Made by a program: the position numbers and the translations under genes. The notes below the pieces were generated by a model that saw only the letters and a program-made list of their open reading frames with translations, did no database searches and had not been told where the DNA came from. From assembly GCA_009103225.1 (NCBI GenBank), contig RHPI01000026.1, positions 367,210-431,209 on the forward strand: DNA of 64,000 nucleotides, given 5' to 3'. Source of the stretch: Chlorokybus atmophyticus. Lineage: Eukaryota > Streptophyta > Chlorokybophyceae > Chlorokybales > Chlorokybaceae. Positions 52,101 through 63,162 of the stretch are shown here, in pieces. Each line of letters starts with the position of its first letter. Position 1 is the first letter of the stretch.

Positions 52101-53296
52101 CGCTGTGCCAGCCAATCACCACAACAACAGTAACAACAACAAGAAGTCTCCACCGGCAACCTGCCTTGCCGATGCCTCGCGCAGTGACGGAGGCCTCTCA
52201 GCTCTTAAGCACCGCCACCCACCTCGCCGCCCACACCGCCGCCTTCACAGCCAAGCAACCCAACCTACTGCTTGACGAAGTTTGCTTGACGCTGTTTGTA
52301 CGCCCCAACCAAGCAGCGTCAGCCTTGACAAGACAACCAGCTGCCAAGCAGACGCCTTGGCAGCAAGCAGCCTCTCACACCTACAGCAGGTAACTACCTA
52401 CCAAACTACAAGCCTTCCTGCTTAAGCAATGGGCACTGTGTCAAGCGGAGATTGACCACTGCGAACGCATGCAAAGCTGCCTCTGCGCCGGAGATAATGC
52501 TGCTGGTGTGCATGCAAGCACTGTTTCAGTGCGTTAACACCGGCAAAAGCTTTTCACAGGTTTTCACACACAGACACTGACGCACACAGTCAGACTTGCA
52601 CTTACACACACTCAAACTTGCTCACGTAAGCGTGGGCTACGGCTTGAAATAAGCTGCCCGGCAGTGATCTCACCCGTCAGTCAGTGCTTGCACAGCTGAT
52701 CCTACGTGGCGGTCGTGCTCGAGTGAGCGTATCTTACGGATGTCACAAGCGGCATCGAGGTCGCTAATATCGATGATTTGCTTGGAGATGGAACAGAAAA
52801 CGCTTGTGTTGTACGCCACGTCACGTGATGCCGTTGTGCCTGCACCAACCAACATGGCATGAGGCCAACATGTCAATGAAAGCAAATTCATGACGTATCG
52901 GTAATTCCACACAACTTGAGGTGGACCATGCAAGCTACAACTAGCAAGGCAAACACTTAAAACACACGAAGGTGAAGACAAGATGCAAAGGACTCGTTTA
53001 CTTAATTAAACTCAATCCAACTCAACTTGAAGAGCCCGCAGCTTCACGAGCCATGTAGCACATTTGTAACACTGACGCCTTAAATACGAGGCCATCGTAG
53101 CAAAAGTCGCTACTATAGGCAGGAGAACATAACATTTATGCAGCCACATGTATATTGCAACATTGTACGTAGCCCAGTCCCCTTAGCTTTGTAAGCGGCT
53201 TGCTTGTAATAAACTTGCGTGCTTGTTCATGTGTGTGTGTGTGTGTGCGCGTGCGCGCGCTATGCTATACCCCATGCACAAACTTCGACACCTCTA
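52101..53296. other. Upstream region of sucrose synthase
   Basis: Contains the presumed sucrose synthase promoter. A minus-strand open stretch at about 52730-52855 (TTASRDVAYNTSVFCSISKQ and on) sits after a plausible acceptor and could be an orphan exon, but I recognise no family. No other feature is supported. Confidence 0.35.
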
Positions 53297-53505
53297 CCGT
53301 ATTTGCCCGGATAGAAGCCCCCCCTTTTTACAGAAGCCCCCCACCCCTCTTTATAAAGGGGGCTTGTATTCGGGGGGGGCTTGTATCAAACGGGGGGGGC
53401 TTGTACTTGGCCCTAGCAAGTTACGCAGATCACGCCTGCGTAACTTGATTACGATTTCCAGCGGCGCCTGGGCGGCGGCGTAGCTTGGACGGCGGCGGCG
53501 GTGTC

Positions 53506-55604
53506 ATGGCCGGGTTAAGGCAGGAGGCGAGGAGGGCGGCGGCTAGGTTAGCTGAGGAGGCGCAGGCAGCTGCAGCCGCAGCTACTGAGGCGGCGGCGGC
53601 GGCGGCGGCGGCACTCAGTCATTGCACAGTTATTGCATATAACCACTGCTCTCCTGCCATGCTACATGATGCGCATTGTCTCTGTCACATGCATGTACTC
53701 GATGGACATGCATGCACTCAGTCACATACATGCACGCAGTCACATGCATGTACTCGAGTCACATGCATGCACTCAGTCACATGCATGCACTCAGTCACAT
53801 AATTGCACTCAGTGCACGTGAATGCACTCGGTCACATGGATGCACGCAGTCACATGCACGCAGTGCACATGCATGCACTCGGTCACATGGATGCACTCGG
53901 TGCACATGCATGCACTCAGTCACATGTGTCAGTCACATCCGCACTTGCTGCTCTCTTCTCACTCCCCAACTATTTGCAGCAAAAGGTTTTACGCCTGCTG
54001 GATCAAGGCTGGTCCAAGAAAGAGGTTGCACGCAAGACAACCGTGTCAGCGAAAAGCTTGCGCAGATGGGTGGAAAACAGAGCTGCCATTGAAGGCAACT
54101 CACAGGTGCGCTTTAGGCTAAAGGGTGGGGGCAAGGCAGCCGAAGCTCCTATGATTGACGAGGGATGCATAGAGTATGTGATAGACCAACGCACAAGAGG
54201 GCTAGCAGTCAGTGCACCAATGGTTCAGGTATGAACATGTCTTGCATGCGTTGGTTGTATATGTGACTGTGCAACGTTGCAATAATGTGTTGTATGTTAT
54301 AAACAGGAGCATGCGCGCAAATTGATCAGAAGATGGAATGAGGACCATGATGAAGAAGAGCAAGTCACTATCAAAGCATCCTTGGGTTGGCTACGCCGCT
54401 TCATGAGGCGGCACGATTTGGTGACGCGAAGGCGCACCAAAGTTGCTCAACGCTTGCCCAAAGATGTGGTTGAGAAAGTGGATGCCTTTCGGCGGTATGT
54501 CACCACAATGCGTGCTGCCAACAAGTATGGCCTGCCTGCTATCTTGAATGTAGATGAAACTCCTATGCCTTACAACCTCATTGCCGGCACAACCATCAAT
54601 CAATGTGGTAGTAGAGATGTGCATGTGAAGGGTACTGGCCATGAGAAGAAGAACATGACAGTGGTGCTTGGATGTGCGGCCGATGGTTCCAAATTGTTGC
54701 CTGTCATCATATTCAAGCGCGCAACCGTGCCGCGAGACCTCAAGCCAGTAGGGGTCATTGTGTGGGCCAACCCAAAGGGATGGATGAATGAAGCCTTGTC
54801 GCAGTTGTACGTCCAACAGGTGTTGAAGAAACGCCCCAAACAGGTGGGTAGTTGTTGTCTACACACAAGTGTCAGTCATGCATGTGTGCTCATCATGCTT
54901 GTGACCGTGCGCGTGTATGTGTATGGCAGGTGTTTGGTCAGCGCGCGCTGTTGGTGTGGGATAGCTTCAGTGCTCACTTGTGTGACAGTGTCAAACAAGA
55001 TGCTCTGCATGCGCGCATTGATATGGCAGTCATTCCTGGTGGTCTCACATCGATTGTCCAACCCCTTGACGTCTCAATCAACAAGCCTTTCAAGGGTTTG
55101 ATGCGTGCTGAGGTGAGAGAAGTGAAGCCTGTTGCGCGTGTGTGCATTGTAAGATGATAAAGTGCTGACTTGGGCATTACACAGTTCACCATGTGGATGG
55201 CGGATGCCAGCCAGCACACCTTCACACCAGCTGGGCATCAACGCCCACCAAATGAAGCACAGTTGTGCGAGTGGGTTCGCAGAAGCTGGGAGAAGATTCC
55301 CGTTGAACTCATCAAGAAGTCATTTGTCAAATGTGGTTTGAGTCATGACATGGATGGCAGCCAGGATGACATCGTCGACGAGCATCTGCAGGTGGTCGGA
55401 GAGGAGGAGGATGAGCTTCTACCCTTTGAGGAGCTGCCCCTTGAAAAGCAGCAAGTGTTGGAGGATGCGGAGAATGAGCGCGCAGCGCGTATGGAGAAAG
55501 AGAAGGAAGTCTCCAAGTCTGCAGTAGATGATGAGGGCAGTAAGAAGGTGCAGGAGATCAGTAGTGACAGTGAGTGCCTTACTGACTCAGATAGCGAGGT
55601 CTAG
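53506..55604 (+). CDS. Pogo/Tigger-like DDE transposase
   Basis: Secure exons are 53980-54228, 54307-54843, 54930-55112 and 55185-55604 (462 codons, in phase). A likely first exon starts at ATG 53506 and encodes an Ala-rich helix; the join to 53980 skips a minisatellite and is not certain. The N-terminal HTH is NYLQQKVLRLLDQGWSKKEV and following. A second, CENP-B/Tc5-type HTH follows, with GWLRRFMRRHDLVTRRRTKV. The DDE_1 catalytic domain shows NVDETPM, LLVWDSFSAH and IVQPLDVSINKPFK, giving a D,D,D triad. The C-terminus is acidic (GEEEDELLPFEELPLEKQQ and a Ser/Asp tail). No stops or frameshifts are present, so the protein may be functional. It would act in the nucleus on the element's inverted repeats. 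Confidence 0.92.
53693..53937. repeat. About 18-bp minisatellite inside the transposon
   Basis: About thirteen variant copies of TGCACTCAGTCACATGCA occupy the stretch between the proposed first exon and exon 2 of the transposase, so probably an intron. Variants differ at one to three positions. Confidence 0.85.
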
Positions 55605-55898
55605 AGGCTGTATGTTCAGAGTGTGTTGCTATATTGAACATTTCCATTTCAGCATTATCGTGCATGCATGCAGTGTTGAAGTTTATGCCTTGCTCATTGC
55701 ACACATACGCTTGCTCAATGCACATGATCTATACATGCAGTTTGGGTAAGAGCAGCTGGTCTGAAAAGGGGGGCTTGTAAACGGTCGGGGGGGCTAGTAA
55801 GTGTTTACACAGGCCCACCACCTTTTTTTGCCAGGGGGGCTTGTATTCGGGGGGGGCTTCTATCCGGGCAAATACGGTACGGTCCGCAATACAGTGTA

Positions 55899-56353
55899 CA
55901 GTCTATCCCCTTTGAGAGCATACTGTTGATCCTGCACTATCGTATACTCTTGGCGGGGTAATGCTCTTTATCTAATAGCATATTATGCTCTTGTGTCAAG
56001 AGCATAAACACGCTATAAGTGCGGTTTCATCACGCCCATTGTGTCACGCGTATTACGTCACGCCAACTGAGCCATTCCCCTTGTCACGCTCGCTGTGCGT
56101 CACACCTTACCCATCATGCCATGTTTATCATACACGTCACGCCTTATGCCACACTCGTTACGCGCTACTCCCCCAACCTTGAAACATTGCTCATTCAAAC
56201 TTGCAAAAACTATATGAAATAAACATATGCTCTTTGTGGTTAAGCATATTCGCTTATGCACCAATAATTGCTGTGTTCCGTTTGGTCATCTCAATGTTTA
56301 TGCTGTTAGCGGGGTTATTTGCTGAGAGCGAGCGTATCGTAGGGGGTAGACTG
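55899..56353. mobile_element. MITE family copy A, TA-flanked (455 bp)
   Basis: Left end CAGTCTATCCCC and right end GGGGGTAGACTG are inverted repeats, flanked on both sides by TA (55897-55898, 56354-56355). There is no coding capacity. The ends start CAGT, as in Tc1/mariner-type MITEs. The left end lies only 19 bp from the pogo element's right TA. Internally it has AGAGCATA/TATGCTCT palindromes and repeated TCACGCC motifs. Confidence 0.82.
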
Positions 56354-57254
56354 TACCAACATGCCATCATGACGATCGCAATTCATCACGCTAGTGTTTC
56401 CAGCGTACGCGATTGGATTGGACAACAATGTGTTAGAGCATTTTAACACGTGTACATCGGTACACTAGTTGTCAAGTGTTGCACTTGAAGTGCACTTCGA
56501 CGTGGGGAGGGGTTAGCGCTGCCAACTTGGCGGTCACGTGCCGGTGCGGGGTCGCACGGACGGTCTTGCAAGACATGTGTGGTCGGTCACGCCGCTATGC
56601 GGCGACATCATCAACTGCTAATTGTTATGCTCGCGTAACACGAGCCGTGGTGCACAATAATAAGTTCCCTTTGAAGNATGCTAAGTACGCGGATGTGAAT
56701 TCGCATATGTAACTGAAACACCTTCAGTTACTCACACATTTATTACAACCACAGCAACATGAATATGTGTCATATTTACCACAGAGAATGCGCAACATGA
56801 AAGGTTACATTATCCTTTCATATGTACACCCCACCATTGTAGCTAAGAACCCCACCTGGCTAGGCCAGATCGGCACACTCGCTGCCCCGAAGGCAGTCAA
56901 GAAGTGGATATTATACTGAGCTGCGACTGCCGCTTATATCACGGCAACAGTTCTTTGCGCTGCTATGAATGCCCTGCTCAATCGCATGTTTAATCACAAT
57001 AAAGCAATTAACTAGCAGGTTGCTGTCGCAACATCAATACAATGTAATAAGCTAGTTAATCACAGGCTCCTTCGGTCATAAATGCCGGGCTTAACCGGTA
57101 GAACGGAAGTTTACTAACTGCTCAGGCTGAGCAATCCCAACAGTACGGCGGCTACATTTTCGTATGCGTACGCCGTTGCATACCACAACAGCAAGGCACA
57201 GCGAGGCGCGCACAAGGTCACATTCATGCATGTCACGTCACACAGTCACATAAT
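56354..57254. other. Intervening sequence between two MITE copies
   Basis: AT-rich in parts, with one N at 56677. No gene recognised. Confidence 0.35.
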
Positions 57255-58557
57255 CAGTCTACCCTTTTTAAGAGCATACTGTTTATCCTTCGCTATCCTA
57301 TGCTCTTAGCGGGGTAATTCTCTCAGTGTCGAAGAGCAAATTATGCTCTTGGGTGTGAAAAGCATAAATATGCTATAAGCGCGGTTTCATCACGCTCATC
57401 ATGCCCATTGTTAGATTGAGGGGAGTCGAGGGTCACACTGTCTCGAACCGCTACAGGAAGAGACATGCTTGCTAGCCCTGTCGCTGCAACATGTTATAAC
57501 ACGTAGCAACAATAAAAGATAACCCAGCTCGTATGGCGTGGAGTGCTTGGTGGAGCTGCTCCGCTGCCGCTAAGTCACACGGACATGTGGAGGCGGTGTC
57601 CTCCTTAATGTACATGCTGTGTTGTAGGACACATAGTCAACAAGCCACTACTATAGGTAGTGCTGTTTACACAGTTCCTTGCATGAGCGGAAAATGTGTT
57701 ACACTGTTAAGTGAGGTGAATGAGCAAGCAGCACCTGAATACTATGCCCTGACTGATGCCAACAAACACACTGCAACCAGGCACACCAAGCTCACAGCGA
57801 TGACAAGCATGATGCACACACGAGCATGCACAGGCTTTCACACAGTGAGGGGGTTCTTGGTAACCGGGATGGCGTGTTCGCAGTTCAAGTCCTTTCACAA
57901 GCTCTTAGCTTTCTCACTCACAGTGTCACCAGCTGATCCAGTGAACACTGTGACTACTTATATAAGTCAAATCATGACTGTTCAGAACATGAGCAAACGG
58001 TCATATCGAGGCTATTTCCATAGCGATTGTCACTCGATATAGAACACAACTTATAGCTGAACTCACAACTGAACAGCTACGCGCGGTGCCTATGTAGGCT
58101 ATGGTTGTGAGCTACTCTGAAGTCATGGCCTAGCTACTGGTCCATGACGCGCGCGCGCTGGTCTGCTGGTAGGCCGGGCAATGGTTTTGATTTAGCCATG
58201 CTCGATGAAGGCTGGTATGCGTGGGCAGTAGGCATGACACCATTGCATCACACGTGTTACGTCACGCCAATTGTGCCATCACGTTTGTTATGCTAACTGC
58301 ACATCACACCTTACTCATCACGCTAAGTTCATCACGTGCGTCACGCTTTATGCCACACCCATCACGCGCTACTCCCACGACCTTTGAATGTCCCTCACTA
58401 AAACTTGCAAGAATTATACAGAAACAACATGCTCTTTGCGGTTAAGCATAATCTCTCAGGCACCAACATTTGCCTGTATTCCGCTTAGTAATCGCATTTT
58501 CTATGCTATTAGCGGGGTTATTCTCTTGGACCGAAGTCTCTTTGTGGGGGTAGACTA
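57255..58557. mobile_element. MITE family copy B, split by an insertion
   Basis: 57255-57410 matches the left part of copy A and 58240-58557 matches the right part, in the same order and orientation, ending GGGGGTAGACT. The flanking TA is mutated, so this copy is older. Between the two halves lies 829 bp absent from copy A. Confidence 0.8.
57411..58239. mobile_element. 829-bp insertion within MITE copy B
   Basis: Bounded by the 6-bp direct repeat CCATTG (57405-57410 and 58240-58245), which occurs once at this place in copy A, so it looks like a target-site duplication. No terminal inverted repeat or poly-A is visible. It has an open frame at 57533-58042 (about 169 codons, first ATG at 57533) with no recognised family. 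The type of element is unknown. Confidence 0.55.
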
Positions 58558-58623
58558 GCAGGACCGCAGGCCGCGATACCGTACTGGTTCTTGTGCAAGG
58601 ACTTGCGTTATGTTTGTACCATA

Positions 58624-58778
58624 CAGTCTAACCTCGATAAGTGCATACCATCGAGAACACCCCTTTCTATGCACTTATCGTGGATATGCACTTACACTGG
58701 CTTATACTACCAACGACGTACATTGGTGTCAAGTAAAACCATGTACTTATCGAATATGCAAGTATCGAGGTTGAACTG
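58624..58778. mobile_element. Small pogo-type MITE (155 bp)
   Basis: Ends CAGTCTAACCTCGATAAGTG and the reverse complement of its right end CAGTTCAACCTCGATACTTG are imperfect inverted repeats. TA flanks both sides (58622-58623, 58779-58780). The CAGTnnAACCTCGATA terminus is characteristic of pogo/Tigger-derived elements. There is no coding sequence. It is unrelated to the 2.6-kb element's TIRs, so another transposase would mobilise it. Confidence 0.85.
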
Positions 58779-59702
58779 TATCTGGTGCGGCACAGACCAT
58801 GTCTGGGGCAAAATAGCGCGCCAAAAAACGAGGCCGCAAAAAGAACCATAGACGGTCTGGGGTCGCGGACCACGTACTCGTGGTCCGCGGGGCACGGACC
58901 ATGTATGGCCCGCGGGGTCCGTGGAAGGACCATGGTCTTGAACGTCAAGCCGTGTGGGGGTGGTAATCACTCAACAAGCTCCTGAACAAAGATGCTTGGG
59001 GAATGCACACAGCAGTCACGCGCTGTAGGCGTGCGGGGATGGGTAGCTAAGTAAGACGAGATCACACACTACAAGCACCAAGTGTGCAAGTGCGAGCAAG
59101 CATGGTCACAAATAACCAGGGAGTGGGGTGCCAGCAAGCACTGCAGCAGTGTAAGAATGATGCTATGTACATCATAATGTAGCAAATGCGATGGCCACAA
59201 GAGTGTGCATGTACAAGTGTACGGGCCAAAGCAAGTCCGGGGATAAACAATTGTCTGTTGGAGTAGCTGCTACGTTTAACAGCACATACACAACTACTTC
59301 TAAACTACTTGTACTGCGGGGGTTCCACTTCATTGAGCCTATGGCGCTGATCGTCCCCAAGGTGGGCCAACTGGTCAGTCTCGGGCAATGCCACTGCCAC
59401 TTGTGCTCCAGTCCATCTACTTGCAACTTACTGCCGACAATTCTGGCGGGAGTTGCCTAAGTGGGCTGTAGACGCGGCCCGCCGCCATAGGGACTGCGTC
59501 CCCATTAGTAGAGGCCAGTGCTGGCAGTCGGCTGTCGCGCGGCTTGCCAACATAAGGACTGCGTTCTGATTGGCGGGGCTTGGGACCAATAGGTTGAATA
59601 GATTGGTCGATCTGAATATGAGTAGGGCAACATTGGTGTGTCATAGGTGCCAGGGGGAGGTGCGTGTTGAGGGTCGGCATCGTGACATAATAACTACGGA
59701 TG

Positions 59703-59749
59703 CCATTGATACTTGGCATGAACATGGTGTTCATGCCAAGTGTCAATGG
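59703..59749. other. 47-nt near-perfect foldback
   Basis: Two 22-nt arms beginning CCATTGATACTTGGCATGAA pair around a 3-nt loop with one mismatch that is a G-U wobble in RNA. It may be a MITE relic, a regulatory hairpin or a terminator-like structure; no transcript is implied. Confidence 0.7.
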
Positions 59750-60753
59750 TTCTTAACATTCAAGTACATATAGGGCATCTAAGGAGACAATAGTATTCAA
59801 CGGTTGTCGCGAAGGGCCGTATAAAGGTGTTGAGGGAGCGATGGACCAACGCTGCGGTGCCCCCTCCCATGGCAGGTATCCACAGCTGCCACCCCTCTTG
59901 CTGCATTTAAATCATAGTTCTTGTCTATTACTCCGTTGCCATTGCCCATGGATAGTGAGTTAGCTAGTGTGCGGGTAGGGAGGGTAGGAGGAGGGTTATT
60001 TTCGTGGTTGTGATTGGCACTGTGCACTGTTATCCTTGCGTTCGCTACTTACACGCGCATAATCTCATACAAGCAAGGCATAACATTGTCATATGCAATA
60101 ATAATATTACACGTGTATACAAGTATAAGTTGTTGGCCTAAAGTAATATGTATATTTTTATTGATCTTGATCAAAAACTATAAATGTTCATACATTGTGA
60201 GTACAAAAACTCTTAATATGGACCCTTGTTCTACAGAATCTTGCGGTGCACACAATTGTATTAAAATTGGCAATATGATTTTATATCAACATTTTACAAG
60301 ATGTATTGTTTTCGATCAAACGAGCTTTTGCAGTACCGACGTCACATATCACTTAAATTTGACAATTCTGCCTCGAGTTCATTGTAAGCCATTTCACCTT
60401 CGCTGATGCTACAGGGATATGGGGATGATAGTTGATGCAGAACATAGATACACCCGGAAACTGTCCACAAATGCAACAGTGTGCAACTCTTACCTTGACA
60501 TGGATGACAACAGGCCCCTACACTGCATAGGCCCCAAACCGGGAACCAGTTCGCGCATGCATGGGGCATTGCGGTTCTCATTCAGGCACCGCCGCCGCGA
60601 AGCATTGGGCTGGGCCGGGCAATGCCAGCTGGCTGGCATCACCTTGCCTGACCTTGGCCTGGTCTTCCTTTGCCAGCGCCTATCTTGACCTTGTGCAATA
60701 GCCTTGTCTTAGCACCTGCACCAAGCTGAAGTTCTCGCTCTCCCACCTTTCCT

Positions 60754-60826
60754 AGCTGGCCTGGCCTGGCCTGGCCTGGTCTGGACCGGTCTGGCCTGGT
60801 CCGGCCTGGCTCGGCCTGGCCTGGCC
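60754..60826. repeat. (GGCCT)n-type minisatellite
   Basis: Degenerate 5- and 10-bp units of GGCCT/GGTCT, ending about 10 bp before the GART start codon, so probably within its 5' UTR or core promoter. Confidence 0.8.
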
Positions 60827-60835
60827 GCCGGCGCA

Positions 60836-63162
60836 ATGGAGGCGTGCGCAGTGCACCTGGCGGCGACGACGACAGTGAGGCTGCAGCTCAGCTGCAGCGC
60901 CGCAAAGACGATGTTGCACAGGCGAAGCTCGCCCAGGCTGTGCGGCAGAGCATTGCCACTGGGCTTGTCAAGCTTCAGCTCTAGTTTCAACAGCAATAGA
61001 AGTGTTAGTCTCAGTAGCAGTGCTTCTGGCGGCCTGGCGGGATTGGCGGGGTTGTTAGAGCGGAAGCAATTGCGAGCAAGCAATGAGCAGAAGCGTTCAC
61101 AACTGGTGAGTATTATCGTGCATTGTCGTTACAAGTGCATAACTTCCTCTGTATGCACGTAGCTCGGGTCAGGTAACCCAACTTGAATAACAGGTTTCGG
61201 TCAGCATTTGTCCTCTGTTCTCTTTGGTTTTTTTCATGTAGTGTTGGTTGGTCTTGCGGTGATATTTTAGATGCAGCTTGGTTACTGTGCAAATTAATTG
61301 CATAGTCACTTAAGAGATTCAAAAGCACTAAGTGCAGCAGCAGCAGCTTAGAAAGCTCAGAGCAAAGGATATGTTGTTGGATGGAAAAGCGACAGAAAGC
61401 ATGATACTGTGAAGCTGGTTGGACGTTGATGTACAAGTCATCAGTGCCATAATCAAACATTCTACCGGAAGCTACCTTATCATGCAGCATGCATGCATGC
61501 ACATGCTTGTGGCGTCCATCCCAAACAGACACCACAACATCACACAATCTGGAGGGGACACATACGCATACATGCATGTTGTGTCTCAAGCAAGCATACT
61601 CACACCTACACCACCGACAGATTCAATCCTCCGCCTCCTCAACATCATCATCCTCAAACTCGGCGCCCGCGAAGAGGCGGAGGAAGCGGCTCGCGGTGTT
61701 CGTGTCGGGCGGCGGCAGCAACATGAAGGCGATACAACGCGCCATTGACGCCGGCAAGATCAAAGCGGACATCGCCGCTGTCGTTACCGACAAACCTGGT
61801 GAGGATAGATTACCATATCAGTCGCAGTATGAGCAGCTATCTATGGTATGGATCCAACATGCTGACTGCTTGCAAAGTGTTAGCATTAGTGGTTCTCAGT
61901 GCGTAAGTGCTCTGCCACTGCAACCGAAAGTATCACCCTGTTACAATGAACCATCTGTTGTTGGAACCACCAGATGTTGTAATGTAGTGCATTTGTTGGC
62001 TTGCGTGCTTGTTTGTTGCTGGTTGCCACCTCGCACATCTAGTGCATGTAATGCTCTTGTGATCTTCGTATTTGCGTACTTCTGTCAAGTTAAGTGTGTC
62101 CTTCTTTCCAGGTTGCGGCGGTTACGAGTTTGCAAAGGAGCACGGCATTGAGACTCTCATCTTCCCGCGGCCAAAAACAGGGGACTTCATCGACGCGGGG
62201 TTGACGCCAATCGAGCTGGTCGACACACTGCAGTAGGTTATGTACTTGTCATAGATGCTGTGCGTGTCTCTGCTGCCTTGTGGTCAATGTTGTGTGACTG
62301 TCGTTTCTGTGACAGACAAAGAGGAGTTGACTTTGTCGTGCTCGCCGGATATTTGCGGTTGCTGCCTTCAAACCTGTGCGCTGCATATAAGTAAGGCAGG
62401 CAACTCTCTCTAATAGTCAACTACTTAGCATATGTAACTTTCAGTCGTCTTTAGTGCCATTCTTTATCATATGGAAATACTGCAAAAACAGGTAGTTCTG
62501 GTCATTGTCACTGATAACTTGCCCTTTTCGCTCCCTTTGTCTTTTCCACAACTACAGGAGAAGGATACTCAACATCCATCCCGCTTTGCTCCCTGCCTTT
62601 GGCGGGAAAGGCTTCTACGGGATGAACGTGCACAGGGCCGTCATAAAGTCCGGTGCCCGGTAAATGAATCTGTTGTCGTCGCGTGTTGTACACCCAGCCT
62701 ATCATGCAATGCGATGTATACAACGCCTCATGAAAACATCAGGTATTCGGGGCCGACGGTGCACTTTGTTGATGAGGAATATGATGCGGGCCCAATCGTG
62801 GCTCAGAGGGTCGTGCCCATCCTGCCTAATGACACGCCCGAGGACTTGGCTCACAGAGTACTTGAGCAGGTGCCCAAATCCACCATTGCCATACCATGTC
62901 ATGGCCTTAATGCGTGTGCTCGTGCATCTGCGCGTGTGTGTGCGTGCGCGCGCGCATGTGCACGGGTGTGCGTGTGGTTGTATGCGCGCGCTTGCTCACT
63001 CTGCGGTGTTGTTCATGGGCTCATGTGTGTATGTGTCCACCACAGGAGCATCAGGTCTATGCGGAGGTTGTGGCGGCGCTGGTGGAAGATAGGATCATGT
63101 GGCGGGAAGACGGCGTGCCACTGATCAAACCGGCGCGAGAGACCAGTGCTTTGTCATTGTGA
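60836..63162 (+). CDS. PUR3: Phosphoribosylglycinamide formyltransferase (GAR transformylase), plastid-targeted
   Basis: Seven exons: 60836-61105, 61621-61798, 62112-62232, 62316-62390, 62558-62659, 62743-62869, 63046-63162; in phase, 329 aa. The enzyme carries out the third step of purine synthesis, moving a formyl group from 10-formyl-THF to GAR. The first 110 residues are Ser/Ala/Arg/Leu-rich and look like a plastid transit peptide, as for plant purine enzymes. Motifs: [17 protein letters not shown] with the phosphate loop SGGGSN (119-124), [28 protein letters not shown] with catalytic Asn220 and His222, [15 protein letters not shown] with catalytic Asp263, and the C-terminus REDGVPLI. All catalytic residues are present. 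It is a stand-alone monofunctional form, unlike the animal GART fusion. Confidence 0.95.

Larger units (their letters stand above)
53297..55877 (+). mobile_element. Complete pogo/Tigger-type (Tc1/mariner superfamily) DNA transposon
   Basis: The element is 2581 bp. Terminal inverted repeats of about 28 bp begin CCGTATTTGCCCGGATAGAAG followed by C7; the right end (55850-55877) is the exact reverse complement. Both ends are flanked by TA (53295-53296 and 55878-55879), the expected target duplication. Inside both ends lie several copies of a G-run followed by CTTGTA or CTTCTA, probable transposase binding sites. The internal gene has all three catalytic acidic residues. Identical TIRs and an open gene suggest a young, possibly active copy. 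Confidence 0.93.
58779..60835. other. Intergenic region with hairpins and a GGCCT minisatellite
   Basis: No supported gene. It contains a short perfect hairpin near 58863-58888 (CGCGGACCACG, loop TACT, CGTGGTCCGCG), a longer foldback at 59703-59749, and a GGCCT-rich tandem tract at 60754-60826 directly before the GART start. Confidence 0.4.
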
